From Lampris incognitus (taxonomy: Eukaryota > Chordata > Actinopteri > Lampriformes > Lampridae), in contig NC_079213.1 of assembly GCF_029633865.1 (NCBI RefSeq), positions 90,357,518 to 90,421,517 on the forward strand: 64,000 bases of DNA, in the 5' to 3' direction. The position numbers and the translations under genes were made by a program. Positions 12,129-27,100 of the stretch are shown piece after piece; positions within the stretch are counted from its first letter, which is position 1, and every line of letters begins with the position of its first letter. The notes beneath the pieces are model-generated. The model saw only the letters and a list, made by a program, of their open reading frames with translations, was not told the DNA's origin and did no database searches.

Positions 12129-15100
12129 CTACAACACCAAATTGAAACACATCAAGTCAATCAAGTGGATAATGGAAAAAGTGCTGGATTTAGATGACAT
12201 ATTGAAACCATTCTTTGGTTCAACCTAATCACTACCAGCAGATTTTCCTAAATAAACTCTAAGTTTATTGTTGTGTACACAAAAACAGATTTTTAAACTC
12301 TTTTCCCTTGTCTTTCAAGAGGTGGTCAAGTACATTGTCCAATTTGGCAAACTGTACTAATTGGACCTTCCTTAATCGAACAAACACAACGTATAATTCA
12401 TAACTCTGCTGTGTGGTTGATATGGAGTTGAAGGCACTCACCATTTCTGGGAGAGCTGTATTCCCTAAATGTTTTTTTCTTCAGCATCTCCTCCAGGTCT
12501 TTGCTCAGCTTCTTCTTCTCTGCCTCCAGGGCCTCAACAATCCGCGCCTGACACACGCGGCGATCCTTCATCACCTGCAGTGTGTTACGGCAATGTACAC
12601 AGGAAGGGGAGAAGAAAAAAAAACACAGGTAAAACAACGGGCTCAATGACTGGACCTAAATTCAAGCTACACGATCAACTAACTGCCTCAAAATGCCTCC
12701 TTAAGGAATGACTGCTCATATGCCTGCTTGATTTTTCACCATATTTGCTTAAACCTCTCAAGGTCTGTTTCATCACTAATCATGAGGATGAGGAAATGAA
12801 GGAGAGGTAGTAATTTGTGGTCAGTCAAATAAGCTGTCTTTTCTGATCCTCGACTTCTGAGGATCCCGATGGGGAAAAATGTAGATTGCCAACTGAGATT
12901 ACATGCATAGATCGCATTTTTAAAGAGTCACACTAAGAGCTCAATGTGTCGAGTCTAACACATTTGACTACACCTTTGACTAAGAGATAATACTCTTAAG
13001 CAAGGTCTTTTTTGTTTTGTTAACCCAGTGTTTCACCTGTGATGGGAATGGATCCCTTTATAATCACAACTTCAAACAAATGATCTTGTTGAATTTATAT
13101 AATTCCGGTTTTCCATCACTCAATGGAGAAGATCTGTTTGTACAGTGTTATGTGAGAGATGTGGCCTGACCTGGGCCTCCATGTGCAAGCGAAGCCGTTT
13201 TTTGTGAGTGTCCACCTCCTGCTCCAGAGCCGTCTTGGCCATCTGCAACTCTACCATCTGGCTGGCAACCTTCTGCTGTGCCTGCTCCTGGAGATGCTTT
13301 CGCTCGTTCTCCTCTTCCTAAGGGTAAAGCCCAAAAGAACACTGCTCGGAATCACTTCTGTAAAGGTGACAATGATACATAAACATTGCTAATTTACAGC
13401 TAACAGACATGGAACAGGCACAACAGAACCAAGACATATTCAGCATTCTTTAGCAACGTGGTTAAAAACTGTGGTTGAAACTAAAGAAGGCGAGTATATG
13501 CTGCAAGAGCAACAGTAGGCTTAGAAGACAATTATGAGGCATTATCAGGTTTAATCACACAAATTCATCAGAGGGTATGACTCTGGGTTATTTATGTAGA
13601 AATGAAAAATTACATTATAACTTAATTTTGGCTTTTAAATTTTCAAGTAGGAACAACTTTTTCTTAATGGATACATGGTGTTTTGGATTGAGACGCTTCA
13701 TGTCAAAGTCTTTGTACCAGTTCTTTCTCCAGGGCTTGAATCTGTTCCTCATAGAGGGCCTTCTGGTCAAATAGCTCCTTCTGGGCTACCTCCTTGACTA
13801 TCTGGATGCCCTGCATCATCTCCTCTTTAGCCTTCACATGGGCCTCCTCAATCTCCGCTTCCAATCTGAACACACAAAGCTGGGATTCAGAGGAGCTCAG
13901 TGGAAATTATGCACATGAATCTTTGTCTAAAAAAAAAAAGAAAGTTTGGTAGAAATTCAGGTGCCCCCCCCCCCAACAGTTTCCCCCTCTTTCTCAATAT
14001 ATTATGGATGGATGGATGGATGGAGGGATGAGAGTTGAACCCTCAAGAACATCAAGTAAAATGTGGTCCAATGACATTATGGTGGTGTACTGCCTGAAAA
14101 CTTTGAAAAATTAGCAAGAGAGAGATTCAAGATGTATTTTAAATAAATTCTAGATTAAGGACTTTTGTACAGGAAAGTCACTACAAAAATCTATTCAATC
14201 ATCTCAAAACAATGACATCAGATTCCATTTTTCGTCATTTTGACAACTCAACTTACAAGAGAAACCGAAAAAAATCTTTAGGAAATTTAGAAAAGGAAGT
14301 GCCTAAATTTACAGAACAAATTTGCAACAATTTTATCAATTATGCCATCTAGCTCATCTCTTTTATTCAGTGTCTATACCTACATCATATAATGAAGTAA
14401 ATACCCCCCACCCCACAACATCCCAAGATGATTAAGGTAACATGGGGATAATGATTAAGAAGAAGATTTAAATTTGTTTTAGTTCTTTTGAAATCATAAA
14501 CCAACTTCTAGACTTCCACCAATTATTTTTCTAGTGGGAAAAAAGTGCCAGTCTATACAGCATACCTGTCTGCATTAATTGCAGTTAGAAATCACCTGCC
14601 TTTCGTTCACCACAGGATGCAAAGTGTGGCAATATCTATTTAATACAACAACTTTTTTTTTTTCCTGCAAACAGTGCTGGCAATCTTGTGGGCTTTTTTG
14701 TCAGACTGTTTTTTCCTCACTCACTGTGCTCTTTGAGCAGAGAGCAGCTCATTTTTGGCAAACTCAAAGTCCTTCATGCCGTCACCCGAGCCTGTCCAGC
14801 ATGACACACGCTTTCCAGACTGCACCTCTGCAGGGTGGTTGAAGCGGAAGTAGTGGTCTCCACCCAAGATTACTCTGTCGCCCTGTCAACAGCAAGGATG
14901 CCATGAGAAACATTATTTATGTTTCAAAGTTCTTAATAGGGACAAAATGACATAATATAGAACAAAAATTAAAATGTACTGTGCATTCGTTTCAAGCATG
15001 ATGAGATGATAAATCTGACATCAATAAAAGGTCTACTTCTTGTAGTCTACATACATGGTGCAGGACTGTAGATTCGGAGATCAGGTGTCCGTTAACAAAA

Positions 15101-18100
15101 GTCTTGGCACTTTCCATGGGAGTGATGTCGACTGTTCCGTTGATGTTAGATATGACACTTAAAAAAAAACAAATTACTTTTATCTCTATGGACAGAACAT
15201 GACCATTACCATGAAGCCGTGATGCTTATTTCATTCAACCATCAGTGTAACTGTAAACTACACAAATATAAGACATAAATTCATTGATAATAAATGCTAG
15301 AGCTACAGCTGTCAGTTTAGGAATAAATTGGGCGTAAATCACTTAATATTCAGATTCACTCTGGCAATAATGGCCTTATTGTGGTGCCTCACCACTGTCA
15401 AACAAGTACAGGGAAAAAGGCTGGTAATAAAATGAAGAGAGACCACATAGTGTTTATAACCAACGCTACAAAATCAAAACATTTCACACCATTCCTTTTT
15501 AAACCCTTCCCACTTCCCTCCAGTGGTACTCACCAGTGCTGGTCGGCGATGAGGGCTCCAGTCAGCTGGATGTCATGGGCAGACTCAGACTTGAGATTCC
15601 CTACTCTGGTCTGGCCCTCCTTGATCATATAGAGCAGCATTTCTGATAGCTGGGGGTCCTCGTTCAGGTTCACCAGGTTCGGGAGACGGTTGTCCACTTT
15701 AAATGCCACACCTGCTCTCTAGGGAAGAGAAGGGGCGGGGGGGGGGGGAATGCAGGTTTCTTCAAGTTTTCCATTTCAAAGTGCCACACACTTTCCAGAG
15801 TGAAATTTCTTGTCAGCATTTGGACATTTTTGTCAATGTTTTGGTTAATATAGGACGTGTCAACTAGGCTTTTGGCTGAGCACAAGTACACATAATGAAT
15901 GTGTAAAATGACAGTGGCCTGGTCCTGGTAGCCTAACAACCTAATAAAATTTATCTTGGTTACCCTCCCCCCATCATACTCTCACATACTTTGTCCAATT
16001 TCCAAAGCATTTCAAGTAGTGGAATTCAAACAGTGTAATGACAAATTGATGTAACAAACCTGATCGGCTAACTTTTTAAGGAGAGGAAATATACTGTTCT
16101 GAGAGTTTTGTGACTGAAGGTGAAATTACCTGCAGCTCCCTAGTCTCCTCACGTTTACGGATTTCTGCCAATTCCAGCTTCTCTTTCCAAGCCCTGGGGA
16201 AGAAAAAGTAAAAAAAAAATATCAAAGTACACATGCACCTGCCAGCCTCATGTCTCCCCTACCTACTTAATCACTCTAAATTTTATTTTTATCCGAATCT
16301 CAAACAAATGGCCTCTCATGGTGACATTAAAATTATTTTTGGGCCTTTTTGAGACAGATTCAGTAAGGCGGTACGCTTGCGAGACCCTGATATGTAATTC
16401 TGCTGCTCTGCTGATGAAACCCGAACATGAGAGCCCATGCAATTAAGTTTCCCCTAGCAGGTACCCTCTTCCCAACATGTATTTTATTGAGGTGAGATGC
16501 TTTTATAAGCCTGCTTTTGCTTACCTGCACAGGTGGGTAGAATGTCTTGGAAAAGATATTCGCTTTTAAGTTGGACAACAAGAGTAGATGAGTAAATATT
16601 TAAGAAGGTTGTAAAATTGTGTAATTAGAAATGCTGACCGGTGTGCCTCGGCCATCTCTCGCTCCTGCCAGCTGAGTTTGCTTTTCAAGGCAACGATCTC
16701 CTGCTGGAACAGCCGCACCCTCTCTGGCTCAATCCCCTGAGAACTCATCTGGGCCGCACGCAGCTTCTCCACCTCTGCCTTCAACTCTGAATACACAAAT
16801 GGAAGAATGGATAGACAAGTAGATGGACACACACACACACACACACACGTAAGAAAATGGCATAAGAAAATGAGGCATGAAAAATATATGAATATAATAT
16901 CTGGTTAAATTGCTGTATTTTCATTTTGTTTCCAAGCAATCATATAATTTATTATTTTGGTCTAACTAAAATGGGTGATTGATTATACTGGTCTTATGGT
17001 CTGGCTATAAGTGGAGCATATCGCCTGCTTCTCATCCATTACAACATTGAATTGAGAGCAGCATGTCCTGTCTTTGTTGTTGAATTTATATATTCCCCTT
17101 TTCAAGCAAGACTAATGCTAAAAGCACTTTGGCTAACACCATTCTGTTTCGTATGTTATAAAGAAATTGTTCATACTAGTAACTTGTAAGAGCAACGATA
17201 AAAATCATGTTTTATGCGTGCATGAACTTGTTAACTACTAGAATGTTCAGCTAGCTAGTATCATGCTGAGCAAGCAAAATGGCGCTTGTGCACTGTAGGC
17301 TACTGTTTAGCAGGAGAAAATGTGCGCAAGCTGTATTCTTTTGTGTTACAAAAATGCGAGAATGTTGATGTATTAATGTTAAGAATGCAATTGTTGTGAA
17401 TTGTTTATATGTGTAGTTCATGTTAATGAAAGTTATATGTGCTTAAAAGCAAGAAGATGAATACGGAGCAAACGCTGGTTTAAAGTAAAATGTCTGAGTT
17501 TAAGAAAATGATCCGGGTAAAACATTTACATGCATATATTCAATAATTAAGCTACAGGGATGTTTCAGTTCAAATGTTTTAGGTTTAAATGGTAAACAAA
17601 GGAAATTATTTACAAGAACTGTGTGTAGAAAGCGTTAAAAATAATACCTCATAATTTGTGTAGCTACTTTGGTTATCTTGAATAAGCTGTGAAGGAAATG
17701 CTTTTATACTTTTAATACTGTAAACTTTAAGTAATTTCTCTAATGATTCTGATGTACCATTTATCCCTGAAATTATGTTGGTTCTGTGTAAACAAATATT
17801 AATTCATTACAACATTGAATTGAAACAGCATGTCCTGTCTTTGCTTTTGAATTTATATTTTCCCCCTTTTCAGAGGCATAACACACACACACACACACAC
17901 CAGTTGTCAGAACTAAAGCACTTCATGTTGCTTTTCACATTAAAGCACTATGGAATAAAGAAAAAAGTCTTTAAAGGCAAAAAAAAAAAAGCTGTTACAG
18001 TAATTACAATAGCTACAAAAGATCCTCAGCCATTATTAGGTAAATGCAGAAAAAATTAAGCAATGACTCAAACAAATAAAAAAATAGAATTTGAGCAATA

Positions 18101-21100
18101 GAACACAAATACACCCAGTAGGCAGTTTTAGTAAAGCAATTAGGTAAAAACATAAAAGAAAAATAAAACATTAAGGACGGAATCAGTTTAGAATTGGAGC
18201 GCCTCCCTCTAGTGAACATGACCAATGCCATTACAAGAGCTCCCCCTAGTGCTTACAGTGGTAAACAACAGTGTAATCTTATGAAAAATAATACTTGCAT
18301 GACAGTTAGCTGCCATGTGCAGCTGACAGTGCATAAATATGGCCTGGAGGCAAGGTTAGGGCCAGGGTTTAATTGAACTGGGTGGTGCTGAAGCCAGTGA
18401 TGAATAGACGGGTGGACAGGAGGATATGCGATAAAGAGAGGAGCTGGGGAGGTAGACTGTGAGGGAGGGAGAGATAGACAAAGAGAGAGCAAAGAAGGAA
18501 AGGTGAACAGGAGGCAGGTATAAAATGATGCAAAAACAATGAGGACAAAGGACACACAAAAAAAAAAAAAGTTGGTGTACTCCAAAAATAAGAGAAAGCA
18601 TTTTTGCACATCCTTCATTCCTTATTGCTCCACTTAAAACATTCTAGCATTGAAACTCAGTACTGAAGAGTTATGTATGGAAACAAAATAAAGAAATATA
18701 GAAATAAATAAACAATTTAGTCTTTTCACAATGCTGATTTGAGGGAAAAAAAGATACTGGAGATAAGAGAATCCCTCCATTCCTTTTGTTTGTGTTCATC
18801 TTGGCCTTCCATATGTGCAGTTTCTGCTTTAGAAAAGCATTAATTGCTTTACTTTGTATCAAAATCTTCATTCAAAGTAGAAGGCAAAGAAATGCATCAT
18901 AGGGTCTCTCATTTCACAACTGGTAACCTAAGTTCTGTCGACTCTAATAGAGTTGAAAATGTTAGATTTAAGAACTAGTATTCTCAATCCCTTTTTAGTG
19001 TCTGTCTACACAGCTATGTGGTACGGTTACAGCTACTGCAAGCCCAACTTGATCCATATACATTAGTTTGATAATGCAGGGGGTGCCAGTGTAATGGGCT
19101 GGCTGCTGTTAAAATACAGGGATCAGGAATCAGCAACACTTCCTCATTTCATTTCATGTACACAGTACAAGAAATGAAATAAAATGAAATATCGTTTTCC
19201 CCCAGCTCACATCAGTGCAACACAAAGACAAAAACATGTATCCAAAAACTACAAGAGCTACAAGAACACATATCCAAACCAACACATATATCCAAACTAA
19301 AAAAAAAAAAAAAAAAAAGCCAGCCGATGACTGTTGGAACTGCCGATCTGCATGGGCTAGCAGTTAGTTTAGCCTGCCCCGCCACACCCTCCTCGGTGTT
19401 TCCTCTTTGGGCGCAGTTCCGGGCAGGGCCATGGTCCTTGGGCCCACCGTATGTAGCAGACCAGGCCTCTCAGCCAATCCAACGCTAGCTCTCCCAGTCA
19501 GACACCTTCGACATACCTCCCTGCACTCCACACGATAACACTAACAACAGTCTACGCTAGGCGAGGCCGCTGCCAGACCACCCTCGGTGTTATCGGAACT
19601 GCCAGTCTGTATGGACTAGCAGTTAGCTTAGCCTACCCCGCTTCCGTGTCCTGTCAGACCGCCCCAGTGTTATCAGAACTGCCAGTCTGCATGGGCTAGA
19701 AGTTAGCTTAGCCTGCCCCGCTTTCGTGTCCTGTCAGACCGCCCTCGGTGTTACCTCTTCAAGCGCAGCTCCGGGCAGGGCCGTGGTTCTTGGGCCCACC
19801 GGACACAGCAGACAAGGCTCCCTCAGCCAATCCAACACTAGCTCTCCCAGTCAGACAACTTCGAATAGTGTGACCCTCCCATGCACTATTCCCCCCTGGT
19901 GAAACTCCTCACTGTCAGGTGAAAAAAAGCAGCTGGCGACTCCATATGTATCAGAGAAGGCATGTGGTAGTCTACAGCCCTCCCCGGATCAGCAGAGAGG
20001 GTGGAGTAGCGACCGGGACGGCTCAGAAGAGCTGGGTAATTGGCCAAGTACAATTGGGGAGAAAATTCAAAAAAAAAAAAAAAATGTCCTGTTTTTTGTC
20101 CTGTCAATGTCAAACAGGAACTTGTGTACATGTGTATGTGCATACAACTGCACTAAAGACAGACTGTATGGGAGAGAAACAGGTTTAAATGTTGCTTAAA
20201 AAACACAACTGAACACACAGGCTATTTGACACGGAACTGAGGTGTGTGTTGAATTGCAATGCACCTTCACTGGCCCAACTGTTGTTTAAGTGTATCTTTA
20301 GCCGGATCAAATTTCCATTAGAATGCTTAATTGTAAATGCATTTGATTGTCACCTCACAACAGCAGTTAAGCTTGTAAACTGAGACCCAATAAAAGCTTT
20401 AAGTGTGGCAGAGGGATACAGATCCTTGTTACAGTTGGGATTTATGGGGTGAAGTGATACGGACACTCGTTACGGTAAGGAGCAATAGGATTGGCAGACC
20501 CTGGGTAGGGGAGCTGGTGAACAGTGGGGTTGACAGGGCACAGACTGGGAATGGAAAGGGAATTTGTCTAACCTCTGATAAGCTTGGCATTGGTGTCCTC
20601 ATTGACCTTGGCCTGGTTGATGATCAAGCGGGCCTGCTGGGCATAGCGCAGCGTGCTTAAGCTCTCCTCCACATTGCTGCCTGCAGGGCTCAGTGTGGCA
20701 ATCATGGCTGTCTTGGAGTTGCCACCCAGGCTCTCCTTCAACAGCCTGCAAAACAAAAAGGGGGCAAGACATGGCAAGTTGATAGTAATAGAAGATTTCA
20801 TTCCAGTTCACGACTTCCTGAACCAAAAAAGAAAATCTAGATATAAGCAACCTAGTAGATAGCAAAAAGCATGAAATAACTTTCATTGATATTCGTATGC
20901 ACCACAGAATTCAAGGTAAAATTTAATGGAACTTTTTAGGCTGGTTTAAAATCTTTCACTCATGTAATGATTTTTTTAAACATTATCTCACTTCACACTC
21001 TTTCATCTACACACACTGTGACTACTCAAACCAATGCTGCGTTCGAGACAACTTGGAACTCTTGATAGTTCAAGTTTGAAATTTTCGAATTCCGACATAG

Positions 21101-24100
21101 TGTGTTCACACTGTCAATTTATTTAAACAATAACAACCGCAAGAAACGTGAATCCTTTTTGAGCAAGCTAGTGTCATCTGGTGAAATATTTAAGCTAGCA
21201 ACACCTAATGGGACATTTCTCTTGCTGCGACGTCACAGGTGTTCAGGTCGAATAAAGCGGAGCTCTGAAATGATACCCTAAATTCCTGACCTGTAATTCT
21301 GAGTTCAATGACTTTGTCTTTTTTACAAGTCAGACCTTGTTGTTGTTGTTGTTTTTTTTTAACTAGTTTCTGGGTTGTCTTGAATATAGCATAAGCAAAG
21401 AGGGGGTTTAAGCAGCTGGCTCAAGGGCACATCAACAGTATTGGTCAGGAAGATGAACACAAGCCTCAATCAATTGTCCCACCCAGTTTTTAAAAGAAAG
21501 CCCACTACTTCGTGTTTGTCTCCGTCTCACCATGTGAGGACAGACTCCCGGTAGGGTATGAAGACCTTCTTCTTGGTCATGGCCTGCTCCGATAGGGCAG
21601 AGATCACCTTGCCCAAGGTCAGCAGGGACTTGTTGATGCTTACACCCTCCTACAGTGATAACACAGGGGGCAAAGATCATTTCATTACAGTCCAAAGTGG
21701 TTCTGTGGTGGTTACTAGGTAGAAAACAGCACAGATACTGCTTAGGGGTTCTATTTCCGCTAACGCCACCCATTAATAAAACATGTAATCAAGGTACCTC
21801 AACAGTTTCTAACTGTTAAACTCGTAGCACAATTTGAAAAGTTAAAATGGTTTATTTTGATAGAAATTGGGGGGGGGGCAATCTTTATTAGCACTGCTAG
21901 TTTTACTGGCACATTTTCTAAAAAGTAATTTTAGTTTTAAAATGAGGAAAGATTTGTTCATACAGAGATGCAGATCATATTTAATTTTAACATTTGTACT
22001 TGTATTTCTCAAAATGGAATCCAATCAAATTTATTTTCATAAAAAACAAACAAAAAAGGGATGTAACTGTCAAAAAACAAAAACAAAAAAAAACAGATTT
22101 TCAACAGCTTTTAATGGCTTTTCAGAAACTGGTTTGATGCAAATGAGCATTGCATTACAATACCAAGCCCAAAACTATCCCGGTGTAGACAGCTTGTGTG
22201 TGTTTACCCTGAGACGATCACCACTGGTCTGTGCTGAGTTACAGCGTTCACTGCCTGCCAGGTCTACCAGGTTGATCCTGCTGATGATCCTGTGGTCATG
22301 CTCTTCCCCCACCACAAACTCTGTCTATACACACAAAAGAATCCATGTTACATACGAAACCAACATGTGACAGTATCCTAAAACACATGGCAAGCTCAGT
22401 TACCCAGGGTGCAAGTGACACTGATTGACGGTCAAGAAGCATGTTGCACACACACACACACACACACACAGCGAGGTCCTACCTTGGTCTGGGTCATGAT
22501 GAGGGTGAAGACAGAATGGGACCTGGAACTCTTGTCATTCATACCAGTGGCTGCAGTGGCTCTCTGCTTGTTGCCAAGCTCCAGCCAGCCCTGGGAGTAA
22601 GAAGTTAAGGTGTATTTCACAACTGAATCTCTTAGTTTGAAATATTTAATGATTAAAAAGGTACTAATAGCTAGCTCCACCTACCTGAATATCTTTATAA
22701 CAACTAACCACATTCCTGTAGAGGGGAGGGGAGATATCTGTGAACAAGCCTGTATGTCAATTTGTTCAATATTATTAGCTTGCCCTGTAAGGGTTTTTAT
22801 GCTTAGATTGTTAAAATATAATAAATAGGTAATGTTTGCTTACGCAGACAAGTCAGCCACATAGGGTCCGTGCACTGGATGTTCCCTCACCCTCAGCTGG
22901 AAAACAAAACACGATGCCAAAGTCAGCTCATTGTACAAGGTTAATTCACATTGTCCTATTCAAAGCTCTATGCTTTGTCTAATTCAAAGCTCTATGCTTT
23001 GTCTAAACCTTTATTGTCTTAACTACATTTTGGTGAATGTCCAGTATGATACACAGGGACATCCATCCATTATCCAAGCCGCTTATCACAATCAGGGTCA
23101 TGGGAAGCTGGAGCTTATCCCAGCAGACAGTGGTAAAGTTATAGAATTGTCAATTAGGTCATTTCAGTCTTCAGCTATGAACTGTTTTTCCACAACATTT
23201 TCTTCTATTATCGGCTGCTCCCATTAGGGGTCACCAGAGCGGATCATTCGTTTCCATCTCTTTCTGTCCTCTCCATCTTTCGCTGTCATGCCAACCAACT
23301 GTATGTCCTCAATCACATCCATAAATCATCGCTTTGGTCTTCTTCTTTTTCCTCTTGCCTGGCAGCTCCATATTCAGCATCTTTCTCCCAATATACCCAG
23401 CATCTTTCCTCCACACATGTCCAAACCATCTCAATCTTGCCTCTCTTGCTTTGTCTCCAAACCGTCCAACCTGAGATTACCCTCTAATATGCTGGTTCCT
23501 AATCCTGTCCTTCTTCATCACTCCCAACAAAAATCTTTGCAACTTCAATTTTGCCATCCACCTCCTGTCTTTTCGTCAGTGCCACTGTCTCCAAACCGTA
23601 TAACATAGCTGGTCTCACTACCACCTTGTAAAACTTCCCTTTAACTCTTGCTGGTACCCTTCTGTTGCAAATCATTCCTGGCACTCTTCCCAACCCACTC
23701 CACCCTGCCTGTACTCTCTTCTTCACCTCTCTTCCGCACTCCCTGTTACTTGGAACAGTTGACCCCAAGTATTTAAACTCATCCACCTTTGCCACCCCTA
23801 CTCCTTGCATCCTCACCATTCCGCTGTCCTCCCTCTTGTTCACACATCTGTATTCTGTCTTGCTCTTACTAACTTTCATTCCTCTTCTCTCCAGTGCATA
23901 TCTCCACTTCTCCAGGTTCTCCTCAACCTGCTCCCTACAGATCACGATGTCATCTGCAAACACCATAGTCCATGGCACCTCCTGCCTGAACTATGATGTT
24001 CGCAGATGACATTGTGATGCATATTTTGATGCTTTTCACAACAATCATCACAATAATGGACAGTGGGTCCACTGGTATATAAAATGTATGCATATCTGGA

Positions 24101-27100
24101 CTGAACAAAAAGCTTCTAAGCTTTTTCCCCCACTCTTCAACAACTTTTTTTTTCAGGAAAAGAATGGAATGGTCTGATACCAAGGGTGCACCAATGTTAC
24201 TGGAGTTAAATTAGACTTTTTCATGCTGTCAGCTTCAAAGAAAAGATCATCAAAAAGTAATGTTTAAGAGTATCAAGTATCACAAAATCTGCATTAGCCA
24301 AAACTTTGATCGCACCCAGCCCTATGGATCACTTGAAAATATAAATCACTTGGCAAAGCAAACATAGGTGCATCTCAAAAATATGACAGATTTTCAGTTC
24401 CTTGTTTTTAGTTGTATGACAAATTTTCCGCTGCAAACGTTATTTTAACTGACCAGAGCTGGAACATAACCTTGTCTTTCAGGCACAGAGGTTGGAGTTG
24501 TCCAAGATTTGCCACCTACTTAAAAAAGCTTTACCAGTCAAGTAAGTTATTGGTTTGCCGAAGGTCTTCCAAATGATGGTGGACTACCTGTCAAAGTGCA
24601 TGGTGAATTATACAGACAATCAAAACCCAAATTTATTAGCATTTTACTGGCATGGCAGTTGTCCCTTCCTTGTTCCAGACTACTTACAGGCATCTGCTTT
24701 TGGTTTTGGTTATCTCTGGTTATCAGCAGGTCATGGATCTTCTCATTGTACACCTCAAAGTAGCTCATCTCCAGATGACATGTGACCTGGAAGGTAACAA
24801 CTAAATGATGAAAATTTAAAAAAAAAAATGCAGAACATTTTTTTAAAAGTAATTCTCAACCTCGGGGTCAGATCACTTCCACTGAGTCACAAGATCATTT
24901 ATGGCATTGGGGGAATTTGTAATGAATACCCTTTTCTGATGAAATAATGAGAAATGACTGCATCTATTTTTCTTGCAGGGCTGAATTATGTGAAATAACA
25001 AAGAAAGGAGAATAGAATGATCATTTGGTATCAAAGTTCACCATTTGGCACAGTCACGGTTGTAGCAAGGGATTGGGAGTGAATATCTTTTTGGTTTTAG
25101 AAAATTGAGAGCTAGAAAGGTCAAGAATTGCTGCAAAAGAGCACTCAGTAATCAAACCAGGTCAATTTTTTTTCTAAAAGGATTTTTACCTCTTGATTTG
25201 CATCAGAGGAAAGTCTTGAGAAAAGTTCATGGCAGAACCGTGGGATTACCCCTGCTTCCTCTTCGAAGCCCATCATGCTGTGACAGAAACAATTGCAAAC
25301 AATTCAAGATAAAAGGTTAAAGAGCATTATTCCAGCACACAAGTATGTATATTAATTCTATTTATAAACCTTATAATTGGCTGCTTGCAATTTTAACGAT
25401 ATAAAATGTAAAATCTAAGTTTATACTTTCACTACACTCAAGGTAAGTCACTCCAAGAAGAGTGTCAGTTAAATGCAGAAAAAGCAAAATGCCTTTTGAT
25501 CTAATTTGTTTGTTATACCTTTTAACCCAACAATACTTACGTGTATGATTTTCCAGAGCCTGTTTGGCCATAGGTAAACAGACAGGTGTTAAATCCTTCA
25601 TAGGCCCTCTCCAGGAGAGGCCTGGCTAGTGTCTCATACACCATTTGCTGGCTGGCAAAGTTGGGGTCCTTTTCATCAACTGAGTTGAAGGAGAAGTCAT
25701 ACGTGAAGACGTAACTGTGTTTGGAGTCTGGATGCTGGACAACAGTCTCCTGGTTGTTCATGAAGACGACCTGCAAAGCCTTCTCTGTGTTCTCCCTAAA
25801 ACAAGACAGATCTCCCTTTCATTCATTGCATCAGTAACAGGAATAACTTTGGTATTAGTTTGCACATTTGCCTTTTTCACAGCATAACATTAAAGTGGCA
25901 ATGTGGGAGTAAATCTCTTGAAACTAGAACACCGACACTGCCTCACACCTAGTCTAATAGGGGCACATAGTATCATATATGTGAAGCACAACTGTTGTGA
26001 ACGGAACAACATGGAATCGTTATCTTATGTTTGTCATGGGAAGCAGGTCTAGTATTGACAGCCTGTTTTCATTTAAGTAGCTAATGTTACATGATATTTC
26101 TTATTTACATAATACCCTGATTAGATACTTCACTTTGACATTGTAAAATAGATGCTTTTACACTGGTTTTACACTGACTAATCTCAATCATGTTTTAACC
26201 AACCAACAAATCAGAAAAGCAAGCTGACGCATCAGAAACACAAAGGTGATAGATACTGATGGCGTTTCTGTGAAATCCTACCTCTAATGAAACCACATAG
26301 GCAATACCAAGTTACGGACTATAAGGGAGAGGCTAAAAAAGACTAGTAGGCTAAAAAAAGACTAGTGGTAGGTTGCAGTTCCATTTTGCGGAATTTCATA
26401 TCAATAGGGATTTTAATGTTAATTTTGAAAAGACAAAATGTTTAACACCTTACAACAACAATTTTTTTTGATACACACAGTTTTAGAGGACTTCCCTCAC
26501 CCTCAATTCTTCGCAGAGGGCTCAGTGTGTGTGAATGAATTAGAATTAGAAACAATGTTAATGAGTTGCTTTGCATCTAAAAAAAACATATCTGAATTAA
26601 CTACTGGTGACTTGACTAACCTCGCACTGAAAGGCCGGACACGCACAGCGACCGTCACCGCACTGTTTTCCATCTTGAAATGGTCTTGCTGCTTCAGGAC
26701 CTCGCTAGGACGGACCACGGGCTCGGCAGAGACAGGTGTGGGTGTTGGAGTAGAAGTGGAATCCTTTGCGAGGCTGGCGTCTCCATCTTGACACCAGGTG
26801 ACTGTATCTGAGGGCTTCCTCAGCTGTGCGGTCGGCGGGGACGCGTCGGAGTGGCGCACAGACGCGGAGGAAACGCTGGTGTTCACCCGAGGGGCCGCAG
26901 CGGACCTGACGTTCTCCACTGGACCGTGAATCTTTGGTCTCTCCAAACTTGCCGACTTGACCGCCACCGCTCTCGGGACTTCTCTCTTGGACAGCCTCTC
27001 GAAGACGTCCTTCTTAGCGGCGATCTTCTGAAATGGAGTCTTTTTAGTCGGGGTGGAGAAAGTTTTGACTCGGTCCTCCGACTTTACGTCGTCCGCGAGC

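Noticed and set aside
18253-18618. 121-codon minus-strand frame rich in Leu, Phe, Ser and Pro
   Set aside because: It comes from purine-rich simple sequence in an intron, with overlapping frames in all phases.
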